Shown: piece by piece, positions 1-7,966 of the stretch
How the letters are laid out: each line of letters begins with the position of its first letter
Numbering within the stretch: the first letter of the stretch is position 1
NCBI GenBank assembly: GCA_012728365.1
Contig: JAAYFE010000026.1
Span: 1-43,452 of the forward strand
DNA from: Tissierellia bacterium
Lineage (GTDB): Bacteria; Bacillota; Clostridia; Tissierellales; Tepidimicrobiaceae
Length of the DNA: 43,452 nucleotides
Direction of reading: 5' to 3'
Translations under genes and position numbers: made by a program
The notes under the pieces: model-generated
The model's database searches: none
The model's input: the letters and a program-made list of their open reading frames with translations, nothing else
What the model was told of the DNA's origin: nothing

Positions 1-231
1 CATATATACAATGAAGACAATATGCCTAAATTAAGTGATGGAGATATATTTATATACGGCCATACCCATATACCTAAGGCTGAAAAAAAAGACAATATAT
101 TTATAATAAATCCAGGAAGCATAACCCTTCCCAAGGAAAACAATCCCCATACCTATGGATTACTAGAGGGGGATGTATTTAAAATTAAGGATCTTGCTGG
201 CAATGTATTTAAGGAGATTAGTATTATGTGA
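1..231 (+). CDS. YfcE-family metallophosphoesterase, C-terminal part (5' truncated by window)
   Basis: The reading frame is open from base 1 and ends at TGA 229-231, so only the last 76 codons or so are present. Visible motifs are the late metal-binding motif GHTHIP and the following NPGSI, both characteristic of the calcineurin-like YfcE/MJ0936 phosphodiesterase family. In that family the GHTH histidines bind the dinuclear metal centre, and the enzymes hydrolyse phosphodiester substrates in the cytosol; the physiological substrate is usually unknown. The N-terminal metal ligands (DxH, GNCD) lie outside the window. The ATG at 22 is an internal methionine, not a start. Family assignment is strong; substrate is not inferable. 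Confidence 0.85.
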   Translation, partial: HIYNEDNMPKLSDGDIFIYGHTHIPKAEKKDNIFIINPGSITLPKENNPHTYGLLEGDVFKIKDLAGNVFKEISIM

Positions 232-257
232 TATATGTCTCTTAAGGAGGAAATAGT

Positions 258-492
258 TTGGAATCTATTAAAGAAAAGTATAAAATAAGAAAATATGGGA
301 CCAGGGCTTATAAACAGATAGAAATCTTATCTATGGTATGGTTTCCACCTATGATCTTGAATTGTGTAGCCAAGAAAAAGAAAATGAGAAGGTAGCCAAT
401 TATGATTTTCACCCGGTGCTTCCACCACAAGAAATGGGCTGTATATTATAAAATTGGCAGGAATTGAGGTTCGCGAAAATAATATTCAGTAA
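258..492 (+). pseudogene. Frameshifted remnant of a small unidentified gene
   Basis: A good ribosome site (AAGGAGG, 243-249) precedes TTG at 258. That frame gives about 45 codons and stops near 395. A second frame is coding-like from about 340 to 451 (reads GMVSTYDLELC then VANYDFHPVLPPQEMGC). A third frame reads KLAGIEVRENNIQ and stops at 490-492. Together they look like one protein of about 75 residues broken by two frameshifts. I do not recognise the family. It lies directly behind the YfcE-like gene and ends just before a strong terminator, so it was probably the last gene of that transcript. Sequencing errors could mimic this. Confidence 0.45.
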
Positions 493-502
493 GAATTATA
501 AA

Positions 503-546
503 TGCTTCTTCCTAGTGTAGGTAAAAACTAGGAAGAAGCATTTTTT
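503..546 (+). terminator. Rho-independent terminator between convergent genes
   Basis: A perfect 13-bp inverted repeat (503-515 with 528-540, arm TGCTTCTTCCTAG) with a 12-nt loop is followed by six T at 541-546. It ends the rightward transcript. The leftward trpP-like gene stops at 545-547, so the same hairpin may also serve it, although the leftward U-tract is poorer. Confidence 0.85.
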
Positions 547-1060
547 AACGATGGGTAAAATTTATTCTTTCCATGCTAATATTTATAACATTGTATAAAA
601 CTATTCCTACTATTGTATTTATCAAGGAAGCAGGTAAAACTATAAATGCAAATAATTCATGAAAGTTCCCTGGAAGACCTGCTATAAATGCTGCAGTTGA
701 CAGAAATACAGTTCCGCTAATTAGGGTTCCTATGGCCAAGAGAAGTATAACTAATATTTGTTTTTTCATGTATTTACTAAATATTCTTACAGCTAAAAAA
801 ATAAAAATAGTTGTAATTAGTTTATCAGCTACATTGGCTACTTGTCCCCCTGGAAAACCTGTAGTTAGAGCAGTAAATATTCCAGCTACCAAGCCAGCAG
901 CTAAACATTGCTTAAAGTCCTTGTTAAACAAGATTATTATAAAAAGCATTATTAATGAAAAATCAGGCTTCATTCCAAGAAAAAGAGGCGGAGTAATCTG
1001 ATGTAAAAGAACTCCAATTGCAAGTAAAAAAGAATTTAATACAAACTTTTTAAGATCCAT
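545..1060 (-). CDS. trpP: Tryptophan transporter, TrpP family
   Basis: A 171-residue, very hydrophobic protein with about five membrane segments. It carries the features expected of TrpP-type transporters: FLGMKPDFSL near the N terminus and TTGFPGGQVANVADK in the middle. TrpP imports tryptophan across the cytoplasmic membrane in Bacillus and relatives, and the length matches. ATG at 1058-1060 is chosen because AAGGAG sits 8 nt upstream; the earlier in-frame GTG at 1069 lies inside that ribosome site. The gene follows a Trp-specific T-box, which independently supports tryptophan as the substrate. The family call is from motif memory; specificity is inferred from the leader. Confidence 0.85.
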   Translation of the reverse strand: MDLKKFVLNSFLLAIGVLLHQITPPLFLGMKPDFSLIMLFIIILFNKDFKQCLAAGLVAGIFTALTTGFPGGQVANVADKLITTIFIFLAVRIFSKYMKKQILVILLLAIGTLISGTVFLSTAAFIAGLPGNFHELFAFIVLPASLINTIVGIVLYNVINISMERINFTHR

Positions 1061-1265
1061 GGCAAACACTCCTTTTAATTTGTTATTTGTATATCTTTTG
1101 ATTTTAAAATAAAAATGAAATTCTCTTCACATCATAATCACTCCTTTCCTTTGACCTACATCAGCTCACTTTGGTTGGTTGTGTTAGGTCACTATTTCCA
1201 ATCTTACATGGCCAATTTGTTTCCTCCCTAGGGTTATACAAATTGGGAGTTTCTTTTGTTAGGTA
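1061..1265 (-). other. Structured spacer between T-box terminator and trpP start
   Basis: About 200 nt of untranslated sequence separate the T-box terminator from the trpP start. It contains two inverted repeats: TGACCTA/TAGGTCA (1152-1158 with 1185-1191) and CCAATTTGT/ACAAATTGG (1212-1220 with 1238-1246). On the plus strand the second is followed by a T-rich stretch. No convincing ORF is present; the only RBS-led ATG on the minus strand, near 1135, stops at once. The function is unknown: it could be a second regulatory layer or a remnant. Confidence 0.4.
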
Positions 1266-1267
1266 AT

Positions 1268-1548
1268 AAAAAAATCCGTCCTAAATAATTAGGACGGATA
1301 TAATATCCGCGGTACCACCTAAATTGTGCAATGCACCACTCTTTCAGGTACTAACATACCCTATCCACTGTAACGTGTGGCTGACGGTAGTGCTACTCTG
1401 AAGGCATTTCACACTACTTCTCAAGGGCCCATTCATTGTACATTGTCGTACCAGTTTTCCACCCTCACCGGCTCTCTATAACTAAATGTACAACTACTTT
1501 TCCCTATCAAGGAAACTGGATATTTAATTATCCTAGCAAATCAAATTG
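1268..1548 (-). promoter_or_regulatory. T-box riboswitch, Trp specifier (TGG), controlling trpP
   Basis: Read leftward, the leader contains the Stem I motif AGAGAG, the specifier region GAATGGGCCCTTGAG with TGG (Trp) at 1431-1429, the conserved T-box core AGGTGGTACCGCGG at 1320-1307 and a terminator stem (1300-1274) followed by seven U to 1268. In the three other T-boxes of this window the specifier is likewise followed by nine bases ending in GAG, which fixes the codon phase. Uncharged tRNA-Trp would stabilise the antiterminator and switch on trpP. Confidence 0.93.
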
Positions 1549-1553
1549 ATAGT

Positions 1554-1582
1554 ATTTTATCACTAAATATAAAATTAGTCAA
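1554..1582 (-). promoter_or_regulatory. Sigma-A type promoter for the trpP leader
   Basis: On the minus strand TTGACT (1582-1577) and TAAAAT (1559-1554) are separated by 17 bp, which places the start near 1547, just before the T-box Stem I. Confidence 0.7.
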
Positions 1583-1699
1583 TAATTAATTAAAAGAAAA
1601 AATTAATTTATATTTACAGGGTAAAAGTGTCAAAAATAATGCTTTTAGACTCGAAATATAATATAATAAAAAAAAGACCACATATAAGGGGGTAATTTT

Positions 1700-3091
1700 T
1701 TGCTTAGTAAAAAGGTGATTGAAAATGTACTTTATGCTGCTCTTTCTACTGGAGGAGATTTTGCAGAAATCTTTGTTGAGGATAGGTATAATACAACTAT
1801 CAAAATGGTTGGAGGTTATATTGAAAACAGCATATCTGGTAGGGATTATGGAGTTGGTATAAGGGTATTTGATGGCTTAAATAGTGCTTATGGATATACA
1901 AATGATTCTTCAGAAGAAAATTTAATCAAGGTAGCCAAGGAAGTAGCACTGGCAGCTAAATCTAAAATAGAGGACCCAGTTTTAAACATGATGAAGGCAA
2001 TTATGCCAAATAGGCATGAGATAAAAATATTGCCAAATACAGTGGATAAGAAAAGGAAAGTGGAACTCCTAAAAAAAGGATATGAAAGTGCTAAAAATTA
2101 TGATCCGATTATTTCACAGGTTACTGCAAGGTATTTTGATGAGGAACAAAATGTACTTATAGCCAATACAGAAGGTTTAATTGTTGAGGATAAAAGGGTA
2201 AGAACCAGGTTTACTGTACAATCTATTGCCTCAAAGGATGGAGAAATGCAAGAAGGCTTTTATGGCCCTGGTGCTTCTATGGGTTTTGAATTTTTTGATA
2301 CCATAGATGTGGAAGAGGTAGGAAAGGAAGCATCAAGAATTGCTAAAACCATGATATTAGCTGATTATAGTCCAAGTGGGCTTATGCCCGTAGTAATTCA
2401 CAACGAGTTTGGAGGAGTACTATTCCATGAGGCCTGTGGCCATTCCTTGGAGGCAACTTTTGTAGCTAAAGGAAATTCAGTTTTTAGTGGAAAGTTAGGT
2501 GAAAGAATTGCATCTTCCTTAGTTACTGCCATAGATGATGGTACTGTACCCAATGGCTGGGGTTCTTCTAATGTAGACGATGAGGGAAGCCCAACCCAAA
2601 GGAATGTACTAATAGAAAATGGAATACTTAAGTCCTATTTAATAGATAAGCTAAATGGAAAACGAATGGGATTGAAATCAACAGGTTCTGCCAGAAGACA
2701 GTCCTATAAATTTCCCCCTACATCAAGGATGAACAATACCTTTATTGCCAATGGCAATTCCACCTTTGAAGAAATAATATCCAATACGGAAAAAGGATTG
2801 TTTGCTAGAAAACTAGGAGGTGGAAGTGTAAATCCTGCTACAGGAGATTTTAATTTTGCCGTAATGGAAGGCTATTTAATAGAAAATGGTAAAATTACGA
2901 AACCTGTAAGGGGTGCAACCTTAATAGGTACAGGAGCTAAAGTATTAGAAAATATAGATATGGTTGGAGACAATCAGACTTTTGGCCAAGGAATGTGTGG
3001 TTCCTTAAGTGGTTCTGTACCAGCAAATGTGGGGCAACCAACAATTAGGGTTAAGGCACTAACTGTTGGTGGAAGAAAGGGGGAAAAGTAA
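1700..3091 (+). CDS. tldD: TldD family metallopeptidase subunit
   Basis: A 463-residue protein with the TldD zinc motif HEACGH at residues 243-248 (the HExxxH metal ligands) and the family's C-terminal Gly-rich region ending VGQPTIRVKALTVGG. TldD pairs with TldE (PmbA) to form a heterodimeric Zn peptidase that digests unfolded peptides; in some enterobacteria it also trims microcin leaders and degrades CcdA. The start is TTG at 1700, with AAGGGGG 8 nt upstream and no better ATG nearby. AT-rich -10-like sequence (TATAATATAAT) lies at about 1661-1671. It is followed after 1 nt by tldE, so the two are translated as a pair. No peptide precursor gene is seen nearby. Confidence 0.92.
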   Translation: MLSKKVIENVLYAALSTGGDFAEIFVEDRYNTTIKMVGGYIENSISGRDYGVGIRVFDGLNSAYGYTNDSSEENLIKVAKEVALAAKSKIEDPVLNMMKAIMPNRHEIKILPNTVDKKRKVELLKKGYESAKNYDPIISQVTARYFDEEQNVLIANTEGLIVEDKRVRTRFTVQSIASKDGEMQEGFYGPGASMGFEFFDTIDVEEVGKEASRIAKTMILADYSPSGLMPVVIHNEFGGVLFHEACGHSLEATFVAKGNSVFSGKLGERIASSLVTAIDDGTVPNGWGSSNVDDEGSPTQRNVLIENGILKSYLIDKLNGKRMGLKSTGSARRQSYKFPPTSRMNNTFIANGNSTFEEIISNTEKGLFARKLGGGSVNPATGDFNFAVMEGYLIENGKITKPVRGATLIGTGAKVLENIDMVGDNQTFGQGMCGSLSGSVPANVGQPTIRVKALTVGGRKGEK

Positions 3092-3092
3092 T

Positions 3093-4433
3093 ATGACATA
3101 CAAGGAACTATCAGAAAAGATTTTTCAAGCAGGAAAAGGCATATTTGACAACATGGAAACTTATATAGAACAAGATAAGGAAATAGAAATTGCTGTATTT
3201 AATGGAGAAATTGATAGGTATAATATATCAGAAACTGAAGGCCTATCCTTAAGAGGTACCACAAATGGTAAGATGGGTTATTCTTACACTGAAAAATTAG
3301 ATGAATCCTCTATTGATATGTTAATTGAAGAGGCCCAAGAAAATGGAAAATATGTAGATACTATGGATAAGGAAATTATTTATGAAGGTTCAAGGGAGTA
3401 TAAAAAACTTAATAATTTTAACCCCAAACTTAAAGAAATACCCTTGGAAGATAAAATAGAATTTTTAAAGTCTTTAGAAAGGGAAGCCTATGGACTTGAT
3501 TCAAGGATTGTATCTGTCAGTTACTGTGTATACAATGAAATGGAAAATAGCAGGTATTTATATAATACCAAGGGATTAAGTTTAGAAGATAATAAGAACT
3601 TGGCATTTTCCTATTTACAGGTTGTAGCTAGGGAAGGGGAGGACACTAAAACTGGAATAAGCTATAGAATTATTAAGGATTTTTCTGAACTGGATTATAA
3701 AATTATGGCAAAGGAAGCAGTAGGTGAAGCCATATCCCGTTTAGGAGGGAAACCAGTTAAATCAGGAGACTATCCTGTAATAATAAGAAATGATGTTTTT
3801 GCAGAAATATTAAGTGCCTTTAGTTCAGTATTATATGCAGATAGTGTACAAAAAGGCCTATCACTATTGGAAGGTAAAATAAATGAAAAAATTGCAAATA
3901 GTAAATTTACGCTAATAGATGACCCATTTATAGAAGAAGGCTTTAATACATGTAGCTTTGATGGAGAAGGTACTGCAACTAAGGTGAAAAAAATAATTGA
4001 TAAGGGAATACTTAAAACTTATTTATATAACTGGAAGTCTGCCCTAAAAGATGGGGTAGAATCTACTGGCAATGGCTTTAGAAGTTCCTATAAATCTAGT
4101 GTGACTACTTCCACAATCAATCTGTATGTAGAAAAGGGAGAAAGATCCTTAGATGAATTAATGGAGATGCTAGGAAATGGACTTATGATTACGGAAGTTC
4201 AAGGCCTACATTCTGGTTTAAATCCAATATCTGGGGACTTTTCCCTATCGGCACAGGGATATCTAATAGAAAATGGTGAAATTTCAAGACCTGTGAATTT
4301 AATTACCATTGCTGGAAACTTTTTTGAAGCCTTGAAGGATATTGAGGAAATAGGAAATGACTTTAGATTTGCATCAAATGGAGTAGGCTCCCCATCTATA
4401 ATGATAAAAAAGCTATCTATAGCAGGAGAATAA
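3093..4433 (+). CDS. tldE: TldE/PmbA family partner subunit of TldD
   Basis: A 446-residue protein homologous in layout to TldD (shared QGYLIENGEISRPV-type segment and Gly-rich C terminus) but lacking an HExxxH motif, as expected for the non-metal-binding TldE/PmbA partner. It completes the heterodimer whose active site lies in TldD. ATG at 3093 is preferred: AAAGGGGG (3077-3083) is 9 nt upstream, and the stop of tldD ends 1 nt before. The longer frame back to 3066 would overlap tldD and has no ribosome site. Transcription ends at a bidirectional hairpin just after the stop. Confidence 0.9.
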   Translation: MTYKELSEKIFQAGKGIFDNMETYIEQDKEIEIAVFNGEIDRYNISETEGLSLRGTTNGKMGYSYTEKLDESSIDMLIEEAQENGKYVDTMDKEIIYEGSREYKKLNNFNPKLKEIPLEDKIEFLKSLEREAYGLDSRIVSVSYCVYNEMENSRYLYNTKGLSLEDNKNLAFSYLQVVAREGEDTKTGISYRIIKDFSELDYKIMAKEAVGEAISRLGGKPVKSGDYPVIIRNDVFAEILSAFSSVLYADSVQKGLSLLEGKINEKIANSKFTLIDDPFIEEGFNTCSFDGEGTATKVKKIIDKGILKTYLYNWKSALKDGVESTGNGFRSSYKSSVTTSTINLYVEKGERSLDELMEMLGNGLMITEVQGLHSGLNPISGDFSLSAQGYLIENGEISRPVNLITIAGNFFEALKDIEEIGNDFRFASNGVGSPSIMIKKLSIAGE

Positions 4434-4459
4434 AAAAGGGTAGGATAACCTACCCTTTT
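4434..4459. terminator. Bidirectional terminator between tldE and the CNNM gene
   Basis: A perfect 11-bp hairpin, AAAAGGGTAGG (4434-4444) with its complement at 4449-4459, has a 4-nt loop, with A and T tracts on the two sides. It serves the rightward tldE transcript and, overlapping its stop codon (4450-4452), the leftward CNNM gene. Confidence 0.85.
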
Positions 4460-5814
4460 CCATTTACAACTTTTAATTGGAGTTCTTCATTCTCTTCCTT
4501 TTCATTTATATATACAACAGCCCTTTCCATTCTATGGTCCTTTATGGATGTTACCTTAATATGAAGGTTTAAAACATCCAATTCAGGTGTACTTCCGTCG
4601 GCTGGTACTGTACCTAACATACCAAAGACAAATCCACCAAAGGTATCATATTCATCTATATCTGGAAGATCAATTCCTAGCTGCTCAGCTACCAATTCTA
4701 CAGGGGTATGGCCTTGAATTTTCCAAGTTTTTGAATCAATTCTTTCAATTAAAGGTGGTTCAACAGGTACAGTTGTATCGTCATCTAAATTTCCTACTAA
4801 TTGTTCTAGTAGGTCATTAATGGTTATGATGCCAGCCATTCCGCCATAATCATCTAGTACAACTGCAAAATGGTTTCGGCTTTGTTTCATATTGTTAAAA
4901 AGCACGTCTGTTCTTACTGTTTCAGGGACAAAGTAAGCAGGACGTACAGCTTTGTCTAAAACATTATCTTTAGATCTATCCTTTAATCTAAAATAATCCT
5001 TCGTATTTAAAACTCCAATTACATTATCTGTACTTTCATGGCATACAGGATAATAGGTATGCCTACTTTCATAAATAGTTTTTTCCCAATCTTCCTCGCT
5101 TTCCTCTAACCAAAGCAGGCTTACTTCAGTTCTATGGGTCATTACATCTTGGGCATATTTATTATCAAATTCAAATATATTGTGAATCATTTCGTGTTCA
5201 CTTTCATCGATGGAGCCTTTCTGGTGTCCCTGGTCCACCATCATACGGATATCTTCTTCAGTAACAATATCATCTAATTCATTAGGATCTATGCCGATTA
5301 AGTGTAAAATTACATTTGTTGATTTTGATAACAACCATACGAGTGGACTAAAAATTTTAGAAAGTAAGAATACAAGTCCTGATACCATTAATGAAATCTT
5401 TTCAGGATTTTTCATGGCAATTCTTTTAGGTACCAATTCTCCAAAAACTAAGGTGAAATAGGATAAAATAATGGTAATAAATATAACAGATAATGTATTT
5501 AGCGTAGCAGGATTTATATTAACTCCTACCCTTACTAAAAAGTCTACTAATGGATCGGAGAAATTATCCGCTGCAAAGGCACTAGCTAAGAAACCTGCTA
5601 AAGTAATACCTACTTGAATAGTAGATAGAAAACGGGAAGGTTCCTCAATTAGGTATAAAATCCTACTAGCTTTTTTATTACCATCTTTCTTCATAGCTTC
5701 TAATCTGTTTTCATTGGCAGATATTATTGCTATTTCAGCACATGCAAAAATTGCATTAGCAAAGATTAAAACAAGTAGCAGCAAAATCTGCCCCCCAATA
5801 GAAACATCTGACAA
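4450..5814 (-). CDS. CNNM/CBS-domain (hemolysin C/CorC-type) ion transporter
   Basis: A 454-residue protein. The N-terminal CNNM (DUF21) domain spans about residues 1-195 with four hydrophobic segments, followed by a CBS pair (about 210-335; MTHRTEVSLLW and DDYGGMAGIITINDLLEQLVG are typical) and a C-terminal CorC_HlyC domain (about 350-435). Relatives include Mg2+ exporters and Mg2+/Co2+ tolerance factors (MpfA, YhdP); the old hemolysin name is misleading. The start is TTG at 5814 with AGGAGG 10 nt upstream. The gene is preceded by its own promoter and an untranslated leader with a terminator-like hairpin, suggesting attenuation. Cation direction and specificity are not visible. Confidence 0.9.
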   Translation of the reverse strand: MSDVSIGGQILLLLVLIFANAIFACAEIAIISANENRLEAMKKDGNKKASRILYLIEEPSRFLSTIQVGITLAGFLASAFAADNFSDPLVDFLVRVGVNINPATLNTLSVIFITIILSYFTLVFGELVPKRIAMKNPEKISLMVSGLVFLLSKIFSPLVWLLSKSTNVILHLIGIDPNELDDIVTEEDIRMMVDQGHQKGSIDESEHEMIHNIFEFDNKYAQDVMTHRTEVSLLWLEESEEDWEKTIYESRHTYYPVCHESTDNVIGVLNTKDYFRLKDRSKDNVLDKAVRPAYFVPETVRTDVLFNNMKQSRNHFAVVLDDYGGMAGIITINDLLEQLVGNLDDDTTVPVEPPLIERIDSKTWKIQGHTPVELVAEQLGIDLPDIDEYDTFGGFVFGMLGTVPADGSTPELDVLNLHIKVTSIKDHRMERAVVYINEKEENEELQLKVVNGKG

Positions 5815-6013
5815 ATTAAACCAACCTCCTAATAAAAGTGATAATTTGGGTCAAAAAAAGGACACGCAAACAAAGGCAATCAAAAAATTGCCGTTGTTAC
5901 GTATCCTTCCTATTCAATTAAGTATGTTTTTAGGTGTTTTTTAAGAATTGCTATAGTATACAAATCAGGATAAGGTGAATCATCCACTTAAAGTCCACTC
6001 CTTTTCTAAGATG
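5815..6013 (-). promoter_or_regulatory. Candidate attenuator leader of the CNNM transporter gene
   Basis: The leader of about 190 nt contains a strong terminator on the minus strand: GGATACG (5906-5900) pairs with CGTGTCC (5866-5860), with inner pairs AACAA/TTGTT and GGCAA/TTGCC, followed by seven U (5859-5853). It sits 40 nt before the TTG start and no gene lies upstream within the transcript, so readthrough must be controlled or partial. A 10-codon ORF (ATG at 5983, stop at 5951) lies within it. It does not match the M-box layout as I know it. Confidence 0.6.
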
Positions 6014-6042
6014 ATAATAACATATAAAGCGGTATTAGTCAA
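6014..6042 (-). promoter_or_regulatory. Promoter for the CNNM leader
   Basis: On the minus strand TTGACT (6042-6037) and TATTAT (6019-6014) are separated by exactly 17 bp; the predicted start is about 6007. Confidence 0.7.
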
Positions 6043-6066
6043 TATAATTAATTTTCCAAACTTTTT

Positions 6067-6099
6067 AAAAAAACTACCTATGCCATAGGTAGTTTTTTT
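6067..6099. terminator. Terminator of the short-chain dehydrogenase gene
   Basis: CTACCTA (6074-6080) pairs with TAGGTAG (6086-6092), flanked by A7 and T7 tracts, so it can act in both directions. It directly follows the leftward dehydrogenase stop. Confidence 0.85.
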
Positions 6100-6115
6100 A
6101 AAAAGTTATACTTTA

Positions 6116-6856
6116 TTAAATATCTATACCTCCATCAACCCTTAACAATTGACCTGTAACGAAGGATGAATCTTCAGTGGCTAAGAATAGGGCAGCTGTT
6201 GCAATTTCTTCTGATTGACCAACTTTTTTAAGTGGAGAACCTTCCTTTAGATGTTTAACTGCTGCTTCTCCTCCTACACTATCAACCATAGCTGTCATAA
6301 TAGCTCCTGGCAATATAGCGTTTACACGGATTTCTGGACCAAGTTCCCAGGCCATTGACTTAGTTAATCCAGATAGGGCATGCTTTGATGCTACATAGGC
6401 TGCATATCCATGATGGGCATGAGCACCAGCTACGGAGCTTGTATTTATTATTACACCCTTTCCTTTCTCCTTCATCACTGGGGCAACTAGCTGGGCAAGT
6501 ATTAGCGGTGCTGTCACATTGACCCTAAAAACATTTTCCCATTCTACAAAGGATAGATCTAAAAGTGGAGTTACACTTAACATACCTGCATTGTTAAATA
6601 GTATATCAACAGTGCCATACTCTTCCATTGTACGAGTGAAAATGTTTTTAACATCATCTAGGTTAAGCATGTCTGCAATTACATAAATAGCTTCATTTCC
6701 CTCACTTCTAATTTGGTCAACTACTTCCTTTGCTCTTTTTTCATTTCTTCCAACAACCACAACTTTGGCACCTTCCCTGGCAAATAATATGGCTGTGGCT
6801 CTTCCCATGCCAGATGTGGAACCAGTAATAATGGCTACCTTATCCTTTAATCTCAT
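6116..6856 (-). CDS. Short-chain dehydrogenase/reductase (SDR)
   Basis: A 246-residue classical SDR. TGSTSGMG (residues 11-18) is the nucleotide-binding motif, NNAG is at 88-91, and the catalytic set is N113 region, S141, Y154 and K158 (YVASK). The C terminus, GQLLRVDGGIDI, is typical. Such enzymes are cytosolic NAD(P)H-dependent oxidoreductases acting on alcohols or ketones; FabG-, gluconate dehydrogenase- and steroid dehydrogenase-like members cannot be separated by eye. The second ATG (6854-6856) is chosen because AGGAGG lies 6 nt upstream; the first ATG (6862) abuts the ribosome site. It is monocistronic, bounded by its own terminator, and the neighbours give no substrate clue. Confidence 0.9.
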   Translation of the reverse strand: MRLKDKVAIITGSTSGMGRATAILFAREGAKVVVVGRNEKRAKEVVDQIRSEGNEAIYVIADMLNLDDVKNIFTRTMEEYGTVDILFNNAGMLSVTPLLDLSFVEWENVFRVNVTAPLILAQLVAPVMKEKGKGVIINTSSVAGAHAHHGYAAYVASKHALSGLTKSMAWELGPEIRVNAILPGAIMTAMVDSVGGEAAVKHLKEGSPLKKVGQSEEIATAALFLATEDSSFVTGQLLRVDGGIDI

Positions 6857-7193
6857 AGTCATCCTCCTTTATATAAATAATAATTTAGGGTCGAGGTTAT
6901 TATGGCAATACGTTAAAATATTAACTATCTATGAAAAGTATATAACAAACTTCCTTTTTTTACTATATACGAACATGTGTAATTTACAAAATCTACAATA
7001 TCAAAATTGTCAATAAATTTTAAATATTAATGATCATATAAAATTCAAATAAGAAATAGGCTTAATTTCATATGGCAAAGTATAGAAATGTGTTAATATA
7101 TACATACTTATTATGTGATATAATTTTTACAAAATAAGATAAAAAGTTATCAAATATAAAATTAGAATAACTCTTGAAGTTGGAGGGGTTAAG
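6857..7193. other. AT-rich divergent intergenic region
   Basis: It holds the ribosome site of the leftward dehydrogenase and a leftward -35-like TTGACA (7013-7008). On the plus strand a TATAAT (7119-7124) lies about 70 bp before the membrane-protein gene, without a convincing -35. No ORF, structured RNA or repeat was seen. Confidence 0.45.
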
Positions 7194-7901
7194 ATGAAAA
7201 AAATAAACTATGGCTTAATAATGAAGTATATACTAATATTGATCTCAATACTTTACTTAGTATTTTTATATATGGATATTAATAATAAATATACTGGAGT
7301 ATCAAAATATTTAAAGCTTATGTGCATACTACTATGCTTTTTTCTATCTTTATTATATGAACACAAGGCCTTTAGTATGTGTGATATAAGATTGTTACAA
7401 ATTGGTCTTTTCTTAACAGTATTTGCAGATTTTTTTCTTTTAATTTTAGATAATTATTATGAAATTGGTGTAGCCATCTTTATCCTGGTACAAATTATAT
7501 ATTCAATAAGATATAGGACAAAAAAAGAAAGAGGTAGTGTAAAAAAATATATTAGAATGGTAGGGGGTGTGTTTTTGATCTATATTGTAGTATATAATTT
7601 CAAAAAACTTCCCTTAATATTACTCCTTAGCTTAATTTATGGTATTTGTTTTATAATTAATCTTTATAGATCCATAATAGTTTATGCAGAAAATATTTAT
7701 CCTAAACTGAATAGTATAATGGTAGTTGTTGGTATGATTCTTTTTTTATTGTGTGATATAAATGTGGCTATTTTTAATATAATTAAAAATTCATATTTTC
7801 AATTTAATGGCTTATTGTATAAAATGTCCTACGTAGCCATGTGGTTTTTTTATGTACCTTCACAGGTGTTATTATCCTTAAGTGGATATAAATTTAAATA
7901 G
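7194..7901 (+). CDS. Multi-pass membrane protein, possibly YhhN (lysoplasmalogenase-like) family
   Basis: A 235-residue hydrophobic protein with about seven or eight membrane segments. The segments VFADFFLLILD and LLCDINVAIFNI, each with an acidic residue inside a hydrophobic helix, resemble the paired motifs of YhhN/TMEM86 proteins, some of which are lysoplasmalogenases in eukaryotes. The similarity is distant, so the function is tentative. ATG at 7194 follows GGAGGGG with good spacing. It lies upstream of the MarR gene, but that gene has its own promoter, so a shared role is uncertain. Confidence 0.55.
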   Translation: MKKINYGLIMKYILILISILYLVFLYMDINNKYTGVSKYLKLMCILLCFFLSLLYEHKAFSMCDIRLLQIGLFLTVFADFFLLILDNYYEIGVAIFILVQIIYSIRYRTKKERGSVKKYIRMVGGVFLIYIVVYNFKKLPLILLLSLIYGICFIINLYRSIIVYAENIYPKLNSIMVVVGMILFLLCDINVAIFNIIKNSYFQFNGLLYKMSYVAMWFFYVPSQVLLSLSGYKFK

Positions 7902-7911
7902 ATAAAATAAA

Positions 7912-7940
7912 TTGCGAAAGCAATTAAATTATGATATATT
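7912..7940 (+). promoter_or_regulatory. marR promoter with overlapping TTGC-N4-GCAA palindrome
   Basis: The palindrome TTGCGAAAGCAA (7912-7923) begins at the -35 hexamer TTGCGA, and TATATT (7935-7940) follows at a spacing of 17 bp. The same palindrome layout occurs at the suf promoter (8499-8527). It is a candidate autoregulatory operator of the MarR protein encoded 27 bp downstream. Confidence 0.6.
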
Positions 7941-7966
7941 AGATAAAAAAATAGGGGGAATTTACT

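Noticed and set aside
732-1001. Plus-strand ORF of 89 codons opposite trpP
   Set aside because: It is antisense to a well-supported membrane protein gene, has no ribosome site and has low-complexity content; a shadow frame.
1700-4433. TldD/TldE as part of a RiPP (microcin-like) cluster
   Set aside because: No precursor peptide, cyclodehydratase or exporter gene is nearby; the pair is common as a housekeeping peptidase.
5815-6013. M-box (ykoK) Mg2+ riboswitch before the CNNM gene
   Set aside because: The conserved M-box core segments are not recognisable, so only a generic attenuator is claimed.
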